A stretch of 64,000 nucleotides of DNA from Gambelia wislizenii (Eukaryota > Chordata > Lepidosauria > Squamata > Crotaphytidae): assembly GCA_030847615.1 (NCBI GenBank), contig JAUMIR010000002.1:196213809-196277808 (forward strand), read 5' to 3'. The translations under genes and the position numbers were made by a program. Below are positions 1 through 12,124 of this stretch, in pieces (position 1 is the stretch's first letter; every line of letters begins with the position of its first letter). The notes under the pieces were generated by a model. That model was not told where the DNA came from. It worked only from the letters and a program-made list of their open reading frames with translations, and made no database searches.

Positions 1-1080
1 TTCTTTTAAGGCATAAAACAGGCCAAGAGGGAAGTAAATGTTTCAAAGGCAAATCCCAAGGCTTCTGTGGCTTCAGTTTGCAATTGTGGGGCAAGATGGG
101 GATCCTGTACACTTATTCTTCACAGTAGGATTTACATAGACTATTTGTAAGCCTAATTTTTGGTCCCTTAATACTAAATTCTTCGAACAAGCAGGAGTAT
201 CTAGAAAGTCCTAGAAAGGAACTTTATAAGCAGTGGTTTAGTGAGCAACACACATGGAAACCCAAGCAATCACCACAAACAATAATGTGCAACAAACTCA
301 GAAAAATTAAATATCAATAGACACCCTTTCCCAAGATATTAGTCAAGATATTTTGACCTGGATGGTCTTCATCAACATGTTGACTTCAACTAAAATGTTA
401 GGAAAGTCCTTCTTTTTCAGTCCTACAGGCTGAGTTTATTTGTTACTGGACCCTAAGCTAGCAAACAATATAATAAATATACATTTTAAACTGAACATCA
501 TCAAACATTAACTGAATGAAGTTACTTACCAGTATTCCTCAAGAGTAACTTTAATAATGGTATGCTTCTAAGCCTCTGGGAATGAAACAATATGAAGTGT
601 GCTGAAACTGTTCTCATTTGTCCTAATCCACTTCACCACCATAGAAGACTGCAAATAATAACCATATACAGTTACTGTATTTCACACAAAGTGTAAGAGA
701 ACTCTCATGATTTTAGTGCATTCCAAATAATCATCTTCTTGTTAATAGGTTTTTCTGATCCCCTTGGCTGACGCACACAATGATAAACATACCAACTACT
801 AACAAACTTCAATAAGTAGTATAGAAATTACAATTACTGTTATAATCTAAAGCATATTTATATAACCAAAGAACCTGAATATGATACTCACATTTTACTA
901 CTCCCAGAGCAGAAAAGCAAGCTTTTGTTGGTAATAGAACTTATGGCTTATATATCCTGAGCCTCCTGTGAGGGAAGGGTGGTGGTGGAAGGCAGAGCTC
1001 AGGTGAGTTCAATTGTTGATTGACCTGGATGGGACTCCTTACAAAAAACAATGGAAATTCATTTAAGTGATAATTTACTC
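1..1080. other. Gene-free intergenic DNA
   Basis: AT-rich sequence with no recognisable coding, RNA or repeat signal. It lies downstream of LLGL2. Confidence 0.5.
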
Positions 1081-1149
1081 CTGTAGGGACAGAAAAAATT
1101 AAAGTGAAAGACTAAAAGCAGTCCCTTTGCTGAAGAAGTGAGTTCATGT

Positions 1150-2265
1150 AAGACTAAGTAGAAGATTTTGAATGGACTACTTCAATAACAAAAAAAATTA
1201 AATGAATTGTAATGGCATTTGAGTTGAAAAAATGCTCATAAAGAGGGATGTCTCTGCAATTATTTTTAATTTTACTTCTTTGTTCACATATACATTGTTT
1301 GAGAGAACAAGTTTTTCTAACATTAATTTTATTGCAAGGACATATTAAAACATATAACATATGTGGATTGACAAGTGGAAAAAGAATGTACAGTAATTTA
1401 AATGTCTTATTTGAAATGGGGCGTGAAAACTCTTTTATGTTCAATCTTTGTTAACACACAGAACATCTCCCACATTTATGACATCCAGATAGGTTTGGTC
1501 TTGTTTGTAATGGTCTCATAATATTTGTATGTACCTGTTTATCTTTGAGGTCTGAAGTTCTCCTAAAACCTATTGTAGGAGGAGTTTTGCACCCTTCAGT
1601 TTTAGAAAAGAATGTGTCAATGTTTTTGAACAATGTTCTTCCTTTTATAAGCTGCAGAATTAAATGTAATAGTCCAGTTTAAACAATCCTGTGGTAGTGG
1701 AGTTTTCTGAAGGAATAATAGGTTTCTGTCTACTGGTTGGGATTTGGTTAATGCTTGGCATAGAGCCTGACACAGATGTCTCCTGCCTTCTACCAATTTT
1801 AAAAATTCATGGGGGATAGATGTGTAGAAGGAATTAACTTCTAATGCCACTAAACAGAAACTACTATCTACCTCCATATTCTCAATTTTCTGAATGAAAT
1901 GACAGGTGTCTTTAATATAAGAAGTAGAGGAGGAAACACATGGAGCTAGAAAGGAATCAAGATATTGAGCTAAGGATTCCAAAACAGAGCCTGAACCTGA
2001 TACAATGGGCTGACCAGGAGGGGGAAACCTTTGTTTGTGTATTTTAGGCAAAACATACAAAATAGGAATCTGTGATGGAGATGTTAACAAAAGTTGTGCT
2101 GTGTAAGCATCTACGTAGCCTAATGATACAGCTTCTTGTATTACAATGAGAACTGTAAACTGAATGGAAGAAGTGGGATCCTGAGGAAGCTTGCAATAAT
2201 TTAGAGTATCCTGTAATTTTCTATAAACCTCTTTGAGGTAATCATGGTTGTTAAGAATAACAATT
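1150..2265 (-). mobile_element. Penelope-like element (Neptune-like) remnant
   Basis: The minus strand carries, in order, an RT segment with YVLPKIHK and PIVSGSGSVLESLAQYLD, then a Cys-rich HKCGRCSVC motif, then a GIY-YIG endonuclease-like stretch (LICPCNKINVRKTC, EQRSKIKNN) ending near 1,154. This order is that of Penelope-like retroelements, and the Cys motif before the nuclease suggests the Neptune branch. The reading frame changes between segments and catalytic positions are altered (the usual V-G-K-T is V-R-K-T), so it is dead. The 5' part of the RT is missing. Confidence 0.8.
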
Positions 2266-2689
2266 GTTTAGTGATATATTTTGAAACTTTGGTGCTCCTT
2301 ATGAAAATCTCCATAGCCAATACACAAGGGGAATTTAAGAAAAGCAGAAAGCTGTGTTGATGCATATTGACACATCAGTTCTAGCTGTTATCTCTATTGG
2401 GAACAGGTCTTTTGTAGAGTTAATATGTATTAATTGCTCTATCAGGACCACAGTGCTGCTGTCATCCAACCCCTTCTCACATTACAACTGATAGCTGAGA
2501 GCAGTACATTATTTCTGGGGGAAATTATCCCCACACCCTAGGTACTATGAAGACTGCTGCTAAGCTCAGAGGGAACAGGACAGCCTGAAAGCGTTGTCAG
2601 GAAATGTCATAGTCACTGCTCAATGAAACATCTTGCAACTTGGACCCTGCAATGTCTTGCTTGACTATAACACTCCCAATGAGGCATGG

Positions 2690-3081
2690 AATGACTAAGA
2701 AGCTGTCTGCAACCTCCCAGAGGGCCTTTTCGGTAATCACTCCCACATTGTGGAATGGCCTGCCGAACGAGATCCGTCAGATGATGGGCCTGAGTAGCTT
2801 TAAAAAAGCACAAAAGACGGATCTCTTTCGGCAGGCCTTTCCTAATTATTTCCCGGCCTCAGGAGCTCCTGGCCCTTTTTAGTCTGCTGCTTATTTATTA
2901 TTTATTATTTTAATGTGATTTTAGATCAGTTGTTTTAATGTATTTTGGTTTAATGTCTTTTTATGGGGGAGGGTGGGGGTGGGTGGCATTTGGGGATTTT
3001 AATTTGTATTGGTATTTTCATTTTTGTAAGCCACCCCGATTGTTTTTAACAGAGGGGCAGGATAAAAATAAATTTTATTTT

Positions 3082-3117
<36 letters not shown>
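2690..3117 (+). mobile_element. L2-like LINE 3' end with (AAT)n tail
   Basis: Carries the C-terminal signature WNGLPNEIRQ followed by F-K-K-A and DLFRQAFPN, then an AT-rich 3'UTR with the gccaccccgattg segment and an (AAT)n tail at about 3,085-3,117. The same arrangement recurs at 22.5 kb. Assigned to the L2/CR1 group from motif memory; the exact clade is uncertain. Confidence 0.7.
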
Positions 3118-3121
<4 letters not shown>

Positions 3122-4040
3122 GCCTCATCCCTCCTCTTAGGTCCTGGCCCTGAAATGTCCCAAGTGTCCAGTATTTCAGGCCCAAAGAAAGACCATGGCT
3201 CCTTCCCAGAACCGAGGGTTCTTTATATGGCTCCCAGCATCCACTGTCTGCCACCTGTCATCATGAAAGCACCTTTGCTCAGCCACCGACATTACAGGAC
3301 AAGCACTTCTGAAGTTGGAGCTTGCATTATCCCCAGCAACTTTAGTTGTTCTGGGGAACTTTTGAAATACATGAAGACATCATTTTCATTATATACTCTG
3401 GACAGTTATAAACCAATTCCATAAGGATAAGCCCTGGCAGACAAACATTTTCCATGCTGGCTTTAGCCTTACGGTGAACCAAACCACTTGCATTCCTGTG
3501 GTCACAAGAGTATATGAAGGAGCCAGAGTTATGACTTCATATATGGCTTACTCTTCAAGTACCATAAGGACTTCAAGTGTGAGCCACATATGAAGTCACA
3601 AAGTCCCCTCTACTCATGCAAAGTTTTAAGAGTTAAAATCTATTTTGTCTTTTTACAAAAACATACAATCTTCTAGCCTTTGTCAGGTTAGCTGTTTAAG
3701 TAATAACAGCTGGATGAAAGGCAAGGATAAGGATCACTTGAGTTGACTAACCCATCTATATTAAAGAGGTCAGCTCATTTTAGCATCTCACACCTTCTTT
3801 CTCCTTCATCCCAAAAAGCTTTATTTGTGCATATGAAAATGTGAACAAATTTGCTTATATTTCAGTTGGAATTGAGTTACTATATACAATGTTTCCTGAA
3901 TTTTGCTACCATCTAACTCCCCTTTCCTGCTCTAAGCATATGCCTATCTACTGTATGCCTGTCAACATAGGCTAATGCTTCCTGGACTTGATGAAGTGGA
4001 CATTAGTTTGCAAAAGCTTTTGCCATAATGTACTCCGTAT
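3118..4040. other. Gene-free stretch
   Basis: No gene recognised. A short ORF at 3,155-3,424 (plus) has no family resemblance. Confidence 0.45.
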
Positions 4041-4049
4041 TTGTAAGTC

Positions 4050-4347
4050 CAGTGGTTCTTAACCTGTGGTCGGTGGAGCACCAGGGGTCTGCAATGTCCT
4101 CACAGGTGGTCCATGAAGGCTGGCTGGCTTGGCCTGTGCATTTGCCATCCAATCTGCTACAACTACAAACTTGAAGGAAGAAGCAGGAGAAAAGTCTTTC
4201 CTCCCCCTCCAGTGCCTCTGAGGGAAGGTTTAATGGAGATGTAATTGTATTATTGTTGTTTTAAATCTTGAGTTAAGTCTTGGGGGTCCACGGCAACAAA
4301 TGATATTTAAAGGGGATCCCTGGTAAATAAAAGGTTTGGTGCCACTG
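4050..4347 (+). mobile_element. hAT-type MITE, copy 1
   Basis: Ends CAGTGGTTCTTAACC and GTGCCACTG, with the internal segment tcttgagttaagtcttgggg and the 3' segment ggggatccctggtaaat shared with the copy at 58.1 kb. The 8-bp flanks tgtaagtc and tgctagtc match at 6 of 8 positions, as for an old hAT target duplication. Confidence 0.65.
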
Positions 4348-4384
4348 TGCTAGTCTTAAGGTGCAGCAAATCTCATTATTGTTA

Positions 4385-4500
4385 TGATTAATGATTTATC
4401 TAGGATTGGCCTTTTTAGTCATCAGCGCGCTTGCAGAAAGCGCGGGATGAGTCCTTCCTGAATCTTCGTTTGCGAAGAAAAGCCAGAGAGAGAATGATGT
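4385..4500 (+). mobile_element. LINE 3' end: zinc-finger C-terminus and hairpin 3'UTR
   Basis: The plus strand reads LSRIGLFSHQRACRKRGMSPS and a stop, the C2H2-like C-terminus of an RTE-type LINE. The short 3'UTR contains the inverted repeat TCTTCGTTTGCGAAGA. The same end in opposite orientation lies at 62.2 kb. Confidence 0.6.
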
Positions 4501-4984
4501 TAGGAAGCAACACAAACAGCCGATAAAGGTCACACATTGGCTCAGCTACTTACAGGATCAGTTTGCTTTCTAGATGAAAACAGGGTCTGGAGATCCGTTC
4601 TGCATTTAGACTGTTTTGCAGCATCACTACAGGAAAACCACTTGGCTCTCTCCTGTGGTAGAAAATGGAAGTGACTGCTTAATGTAGTTTCTGGCTGGGT
4701 AGATGCAATGTTCATTGTTCTTACCACTGGTACAGACTAGGAGTTTTATGTCCTCTTAATGGGACCAAATGTATTATGGTGAAAGTTTGGTGACTAGAGC
4801 CCACTAAGGGAAGTGCGATGTCATTTCCAATTTCTTTTTCTGCCTGTGAAAGTGAGACACCAAAGAAAAATGACAGGAAGAAATTCAACTCATTTGAAAT
4901 TTGGTGCTAGAGAAGAGTTCTGTGGATACTAAAAAGAGACAAAAATTTATCCATGAGAAAATCAGTCTTAAATTCTCACTAGAA

Positions 4985-5230
4985 GCAAGAATGGATGAAT
5001 AAACTGTGGCTGTTGTACATTGAACATATCATGAGATGACATAACTAATTCGAAAATGCAGTTATGTGAGATGGTAAAGTGGAAGGCAGGAGGAAAAGAG
5101 GAACACTGTGAGAGCTGGACTGGTTCAATCAGGGAAGCCACAGCCATGATCTGCAAGAACTGAGCAGGGCAATTGATGACCAAGGACATTATCAGATGCG
5201 GCAAATATGGCATCATAACAACGCCTAATG
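4985..5230 (+). mobile_element. RTE/BovB-like LINE C-terminal fragment
   Basis: Degenerate plus-strand translation gives DGKVEGRRKRG followed by QELSRAIDDQ, resembling the C-terminus of BovB-type ORF2 (K-x-EGRRRRG...L-x-EL...DR). Interrupted by stops. BovB activity would also explain the BovB-like SINE tails in this window. Confidence 0.45.
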
Positions 5231-5239
5231 ATTGCAAAA

Positions 5240-6836
5240 TGGCACACGTACCAGATGACATCATCCTTTCAAATCATGTGAAGTCCAAAAGCCATTCCTT
5301 TTTATCGATGGCCCAAGCCATCAATTGATCTCCTGTTCTGCTTTTTTGCTGGCATTGCTGGCGTTTGAAACTTCATGCCATTGTGCTCACTCACATGAAT
5401 GCAGCGTCAATGACAAAACCTTCTGGGAGAGATTGCGGCAGCCAAGTAGGGGATGCTCTTTTTATGAAACACCCCTCCCCCACCTGTACTTGGGACTTTT
5501 AAGGTGTGTTTCTGTGCTTGTGTCTACATTTTATGTCTGGATTTTGCTTTTATTTTTTAATTTGCCACGCTAGCGTCTTCTCGCAAGAATTGGCAAGATT
5601 TGGAACCTGGAAGTAAACGGAGCTCTGTTCATGCTCCGTTACTGCCCGGGATGCCTTTCTGACACTGGTTAAGGTAGGCCTGATGGGGGGTTTCTTTTGC
5701 TGGCATAAAAATGTTTCAAAATATGCTGGCAAAAAAAATCTCTGTAGGTATTGGATGGGGGTGGCTGTGTGTATGTTGGAGGATTTCAAACAGGGAAGTG
5801 TAGTATGTTAGAGCAAAAGGGTATGCAATTCTTCTACTACTTTCACTACTTACAATCATCACAACCATGAGTAATATTTACTTGTCAGCTTAGGATAACA
5901 CTTCATGTAACCAAGTGGACTCCATTCTGACAAAGCTTACCATACAATAAATGCATCAGTCCTTAAGTCACCACAGATTCAGTCTTTAAAAATACTACAA
6001 GACGGTTTTTGGTGCAACAAAGAAACATGGATACCTTCCTTGAGACTGTTACAAGATTTGCTTAATACCATTTTGTCTGCTTTCCCATGCATCTTAAAAT
6101 TCAGGTTAAATAGTGACTAAAAGGATTAGAGCTGGTCAACACACTGCACACCTCTCATTGCGTTCCTGCAAATAGGCAAATAGCCACAGCTATTTATACA
6201 CATTTTGTCATTAATGGCAAACAGAAGCAGGTTTCCCTCCCTTAACAAGCTTATAAATTTAAATAGACATCAGGAAAACTCACAAGGGGACGCAAAGATT
6301 ACATGTACCCAACCAAGTACATGGTTACACTAGTTAAAAGGCTGGTTGCAATTGGGAATGCAGATAACAAGGGGGCACCAAAAATGGTAATCTTGAGAAG
6401 GGATTTGAAAGGAGGGAGATGACATCACATATATACCTCTTGAGGAAGGCAGTTCCACACATAATGGCCAGCAAGGACATGGTAGAATGCAGAGAACACA
6501 GACGAGGGTAGCAAACAAGCCCACAAGATAGGGTTGGATACAGTCTCTGCTAGTTTTGAAAGTTGAAAGAGATAAATCAAAAGTGGCCATACGGCCTAAA
6601 TGATGTAGAGCCATGTTGAAGAGAACAGTTTGCTTAGACATAGAACATGATGTAAGTTCCTAGTGATTACAAGTCAAGTTAAACATTTACAAAACATTAT
6701 GAGCCATGTTATAAAACATTTCACTATTTTCTATTGATAGGATAATAGCCACAACCCCAGCATAAGATACAAAGAACATACATAGTTTGGAAATACTGTT
6801 TGTTCCTTATACCCTAAATGCTCATGAATACCCAAA
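5240..6836. other. Gene-free stretch
   Basis: Nothing recognisable beyond short chance ORFs. Confidence 0.45.
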
Positions 6837-7043
6837 AGGGTACAAGATCTTACCTCATCTTTGAAGCTAAGCAGGGTCAGCCTTAGTTAATGCTTGGATG
6901 AGAGACCACCAACAAATGCCAGGTTCTGTATGCTATAGTTCAGAGGGAGGAACTGACAAAACCACTTCTGAGTATTTTTTGTCTAAGAAAACCCTATGAA
7001 ATTAATGGGGCCTCCATATGTTGATATGCAACTTGAAAGCACG
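6837..7043 (+). mobile_element. 5S-rRNA-derived SINE, copy 1
   Basis: The head resembles the internal control region of 5S rRNA (gaagctaagcagggtcag, then gcttggatgagagacca). A body follows (ttcagagggaggaactg, cctatgaaattaatggggcc), then a BovB-like tail (caacttgaaagcac). It is not a 5S gene: it is mutated, lacks the 5S 3' end and terminator, and continues into a SINE body. Confidence 0.8.
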
Positions 7044-7275
7044 TTGTTGTTGTTGTTGTGTGCCTTCAACTCATTTCCAACTTATGGTGACCCTGGGGTG
7101 ACCCTACCATGGGGTTTTCTTGGCAAGATTTGTTCAAAGTGGGTCTGCCTTCGCTTTCCTCTGAGGCTGAGAGAATGTGGCTTGCCACCCAATGGGTTTC
7201 ATGGCTGAGTGGGGATTCGAACCCTGGTCTCCAGAGTCATTGTCCAACACACTTTCCTTGCTCAATTGCTTGCAC
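7043..7275 (-). mobile_element. Sauria-type SINE, minus orientation, with (GTT)n tail
   Basis: The plus strand reads the reverse of the SINE: (GTT)n, tgtgccttcaactcatttcc, gggttttcttggcaagattt, ctctgaggctgagagaatgt and ggggattcgaaccctgg (B-box), ending near the missing A-box head. The tail abuts the tail of the 5S-derived SINE. Confidence 0.8.
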
Positions 7276-8290
7276 TGCATGCACTGTAAGAATTCTATCT
7301 ATATAAAGTTGGTTTAATTGCTCACTCAGGGTGGAACCCTGGGCTACCAAGCCAGAGTCCACCCAGCACTGTGTCATTAAATAAACTGCTGAGTTCAGTC
7401 TATCAGACTCCATTCATGAACTTAGAAGGGTTTTTAAAAAGTCCCCTTCAGAGTCAAGGCTAAGGATCTCTATTCTAGATGCTGAAGGGAACTGGACTTG
7501 CCAGGTTCAATGCTGACCAGAGGGAGAAAGCAAATCCAATGCATTTCTGTGGTACTACACTGGTACTGAAGAGCTTGTATAACCAAAATAATGCTCACAT
7601 ACCAATACAGTATTCAATGAGTACTCTGTTGTTATGACATTTTTATCCCACACTTCCAGCAGGAGGTGAGGGTGGCCCATGTAGTCAGTCAAGTCAGTCT
7701 GTCTCTTCCCTCCTGCTCCTCCCCCATCATCACAAGTCTGGGAGGCTGAGACATGGACTACACGTTGACCTAGAATGGTCCTAAGAATGGTGATGCATTA
7801 AAGGGTACCAGATGGCTGGTGTAAGCTTATGGAAGGCAGCCAAGAACATGTGAGATCTCTTCTGATTGGAGGAGACTATTATTTACATAAGCTGAGTCCA
7901 CTAAACGATCTGTCATCTGATTGGACAAAATAGGCTGGAAGGATATAAAACAGGTTAAGAGAAGGGACAATAAGCATTTAGCCTCCCCAATATAATGGCT
8001 GTTCTTGACTGACAAAGGCTCAGATCATGCTGGTAAGAATCTCTGTTCTCAAACAGGCTAGATATGCTTCCTATCTGAATTGTATGCTCATTATGAATGG
8101 ATGCCTGTTACTAACATCTATAGATATATAATATATGCTACTATGGATATATAGCAATGTCTGTGTGCTTATCCACAAATGCCGGTCTAGAGATATACAT
8201 CAACAGATGCGATTACATTCCTTAGTGGATAGACGGCTAAGCAATATTGTGTAAGATATTACTGTTCCTCTATGCTTTAAGTATGAAGAA
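7276..8290. other. Gene-free stretch
   Basis: No gene. A segment at 7,300-7,410 has a TATAAAG-like box and later AATAAA, faintly LTR-like, but no borders could be set. Confidence 0.35.
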
Positions 8291-8309
8291 GAAAGAGAAG
8301 CTAATGGCC

Positions 8310-8870
8310 CATCAAAATGGTGAAAATACTCCTCATGGAATTCGCTGGGAATCCTACCTGTCTAAACAGGATCCAGTGCCAATCCACACTATTTGGGAGG
8401 AGGGGAGGCGCAAAACAGAAAAAAAAATGCACTAAAAGCCTTTGCTCATTTGGACTATAGAACAATAAAAAACTTGATGGGAAGCACAAAACTGATTGGC
8501 CAGGTGAGTGTGGGGGTGGGGCTTCCTAGGACACATGCCCACTGCCACCATGTTGGATTTTCACCTTAGCAATTGCTCACTAAGGTGATAAAACAGGATG
8601 AATCTTTTCTGTTTTACTTTCCTATAAACTTGGAAAGTTGCTCTATCGCACCAGGCACACCTTGGGATGACTTAAAAAAAAAAAAACACAACCAGCAGTG
8701 GTGAAGAACTAATGTAAATACATCACTTGCGGCTGCCATCAGGAATGTGAGCCTTATGGGGGCTTCCGAGGGCAGAAAAATCATTTGGACATGTCACTGC
8801 TGCTGCGAGATACCAATGCTATGAGGTATTTGGGATTTTTCCCTCTGTAAGGCAGGCCTCCTCTTTCTCT
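8310..8870 (+). repeat. Unclassified ~600-bp dispersed repeat, copy 1
   Basis: Shares ordered blocks with 56,720-57,375: CTCATGGAATT(C/T)GCTGGGAA, then ttggccaggtgagtgtgggg, caccttagcaattgctcac and aggtgataaaacagg. Non-coding. Probably a non-autonomous DNA transposon; the family is unknown to me. Confidence 0.6.
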
Positions 8871-8999
8871 GTGTGCATGCACACCAGCACAGAGTGGAGA
8901 GGAAGGGTTTGCCATGTTTACAATCAGTTTAGGAGTGCTCCTGCCAAGAACAACTACCCTGATCTCTCTGAGACACACTCTAAGGGCTCCCTAACCTGG

Positions 9000-9836
9000 A
9001 AATCCCTTAGAACTGTATCTCTCCTCAGGTAAGCTGCCACCACCGAGATACAGTATTTTTCTCAGCCCGCCAGGAGACTGATTTGAGTTCTATGGTTGAT
9101 CAGTGAAACTACTCACTCTGTTAAAGTATTACCAATCCCCTCTTCTCTATCCCCAGAGAAGAGTCAAGATAGCCAGGACCGAAATAAGGCGCATGTAAGG
9201 CATGGCTTAATAAGGAAAAATAGAAAGGCTTATTTTTATTCAAGCAAGTTGAAAAAGGCTTTTTTTTTACTCCAGGCTAAAGCTTAAAGTTACAGAGACA
9301 GAAAGCAGGCATACATTCAGTCAAGGAAAACAAAAAAAGTAACCCTGACTCAATCTAACTAAACTATTCCCTGCACACAGAAAACTACTTACATTACAGG
9401 GGCTATGAGGGTTAAATCTGGTGTTCAAGTTGGCTGGGCCACATGCTTTTCCTAAGCCAGGCCCAGCCATGTGCTCACTCAGAGCATGGTTCTCTGAGGT
9501 ACTTCCATTCCCTCAGAGCTTTCGGTGTCTGTCTCTGGCCACATGGCCCAGGCAAGTATAAAGCCTTTTCCAAATTACCATACCCAAATTCTCATTGGCC
9601 AGTCTAGTGTCTGGTGATGTAATATCATGATGATGTTATATCAGGAGATGATCTCCACCTCCCACCTTGGTCTTCACTCTTAGTTTACCTGGTCCTGTTG
9701 ATTAGACAACCACTGTTTGCCAATTGGAAAATGTAGTCATTGCAGAATGATGGGAATTCCACCACCTTTGCAGGAGGATGGGGCTTCTATCATGACACCC
9801 TCATGTAGATGGGCCCTAAGAAAAGCAGAAAATAGA
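9000..9836. other. Gene-free stretch
   Basis: Nothing recognised except a short T-run near 9,260. Confidence 0.4.
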
Positions 9837-9914
9837 AAGGTCCAATTCCTTATTGGACACCTTACACATAATGGTAAGGTCCAATTCCTTATTGGATACC
9901 TTACACATAATGTA
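9837..9914. repeat. Two-copy 39-bp tandem repeat
   Basis: Two adjacent units starting AAGGTCCAATTCCTTATTGG at 9,837 and 9,876, differing by about one base. Confidence 0.85.
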
Positions 9915-12124
9915 CATGTAATGAAAGTAATGTGCCTAGACACTAAAAAGTCTATGTCTCACATATCTATGACTGCATATAATAAATAGCCTAAGAGTAA
10001 GAGATTGCTGCTCATTCTCTCATATAAATATATTGAGATTCCAATGTTTAAGAATGCTTAATTGGAGTGTTGATGCTAACACTGCCTGTTTGGACTTTAC
10101 TGTGATTCTTGAGTTAGAAGCCAAGGCAACCAGAAACTGATAAAAGGGACCTCCAAATAGATACAGAGTTACTGACAAATGGCAAAGAACTGCAATCCCT
10201 CAGGCTAAAGAGATGGGGTGGAGAACTATGCCTGTTTCATCTGTACTATGTGCAGGGAGTCTGCAAATGATGTTCAGGGCTGTACCTGAATATTGCAGTC
10301 TACATCATGGTGCTGGAAGTGTTCCTATTATGGACACTAAATGGGCAGTATAAGAGCTCCTAGCCAGTACTTCTGTACTGTTCTTTAAACCCTTTGCTGC
10401 AAACAAGGAAGTTCAGAGAATGTAGATAACCTGAGAATAGGAGGTAATTCTCTTTTTAATTTGATAATAAAGACCTTGGCACTAATGTAGCTGGGGTAAT
10501 GTGATGCAAATCTACTATATACTGGTTTGTCCACCATATTCCATAGAAGACCACAGAAGTAATACATAAAGACTCCTTGCAGTTTTAGCACAAACAGAGA
10601 GACCATAAATCAGGACTGGAAAATGTGTGGTTCTTCAAGTGTTGTTGGGCTGCAACTCCCATCAATGCTAGCCAGTATGGCCTATAGCCAGGCATGATGG
10701 GCACTAAAGTCCAAACAGTATCTGTGGTGTGCCCCTCTCCCATGTCATATACGCAGCTTGCTACAAGAACCAATTTAGTTACATTGTTTCCTTTACACTT
10801 GTGACTCACAACTATAGTACTATAGGAGACTGGTTATAAAGGTTAAACAGATGATATACACAAGTATACACAAGAACATCCTGGTTAACTGTTTATAGTA
10901 TATTAACAATCTTATAAGCAGAATAAGCAGCAGCAGACAAGAAGTCTCTGTGGGATGGTAGAACAAGCTCCCTCTTCTTTTCTTTTCCAATTCCACTTCT
11001 CTCAGGGAAAACAGGAAGGGTAGAGAAATGAACTACTTCAGCTCCCTTCTTCTCCAGTGTTGTGATTATAAATCATTTTACATTAAATAGTATGTCTTCA
11101 AGGTAGGCCATTTTTTTCTTCTCATTTTACAAAGTGGGGACTGGGAAATGATCTATCCTAGATTCTCTTGGTTACCAAGACTTAATAAGTCCAGATCAAA
11201 TGAATTTGAACCCAGGTCCAATTCCCAATTTCACTCTAGTGGACTTTGTTAGTTAACCATTACCATATACGTTAAGAGAAGGAATGTTTAGCAAAGTCTG
11301 TTAGAACACAGCCCCAAAGATGGTTCATCCCAACTTATAGCACAACACTATAATTACGCATATTTATCACTCTGAATGTTTTGAAAACTTAGTGAGAAGC
11401 ACGTACTTGTGAACTCCCTACAGCAGTACTACTCAAGTGGTGGTCCATGGACTGGTGTCAGTCCACAGGCTATCAGCTGCTGGTCCTTGGAGAGTTTTCA
11501 GGAGAGAAAGGAACAGTTTTTGGACAATGGGCATCCATATGGTAGCAGGTCCTGGCACACCGGGGGAAAAATGCTGCTGGACCCCTATGTCTAGGACATC
11601 TCCTTCATGTGAGGTGCATGTGTGTCTTTCCATCCTAATAACATGTGGCAAACATGACATACAGTAGTGGTCGGGAACATTAGTCCCTAGGGTTGAACAG
11701 CCCTTCTAGATGGTCACCACCTCCTTTTCACAACAGCCATTGTGTGTGGTATAGGTTTTCCCCTTTCTAAAAGACTGAAAGCCACTCCTCTAAGGCTTAG
11801 ATACTGGCAGTACAAACTTCTGCCTTTCTTACTGTCCACCATTGGAATGTGGCCCCTGAGTATGTCTTCGAAATGGAATTCAGCCCTCAGACTGAAATAA
11901 GCTCCCAAACTTTAGCATATGGGAAGAGTTTTGTGTGGCCATTTGTCAAGGGACTGTTTACATGCCTTTTGGACTAAGAGTAAAAAAAAACCCCTCAAAT
12001 TCCAAAAGATGCACAATACCTAAGAGAAGAGAGCGATGTCTCTCTTCTGTAGTTGCAGGTCTACTAGACATTTCAGAGGATGTTAAAAAAAACACACAAC
12101 TAAGATGAGTAACAGAAAGATTCT
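9915..12124. other. Downstream flank of LLGL2, no gene seen
   Basis: Contains a MITE-like piece at 10,611-10,715 (ttgggctgcaactcccatca) and another at 11,420-11,590 (aagtggtggtccatggactg). No coding region recognised. Confidence 0.5.

Noticed and set aside
6837..7043. 5S rRNA gene
   Set aside because: Only the internal promoter region is 5S-like; sequence continues into a SINE body and a BovB-like tail, and it is mutated.
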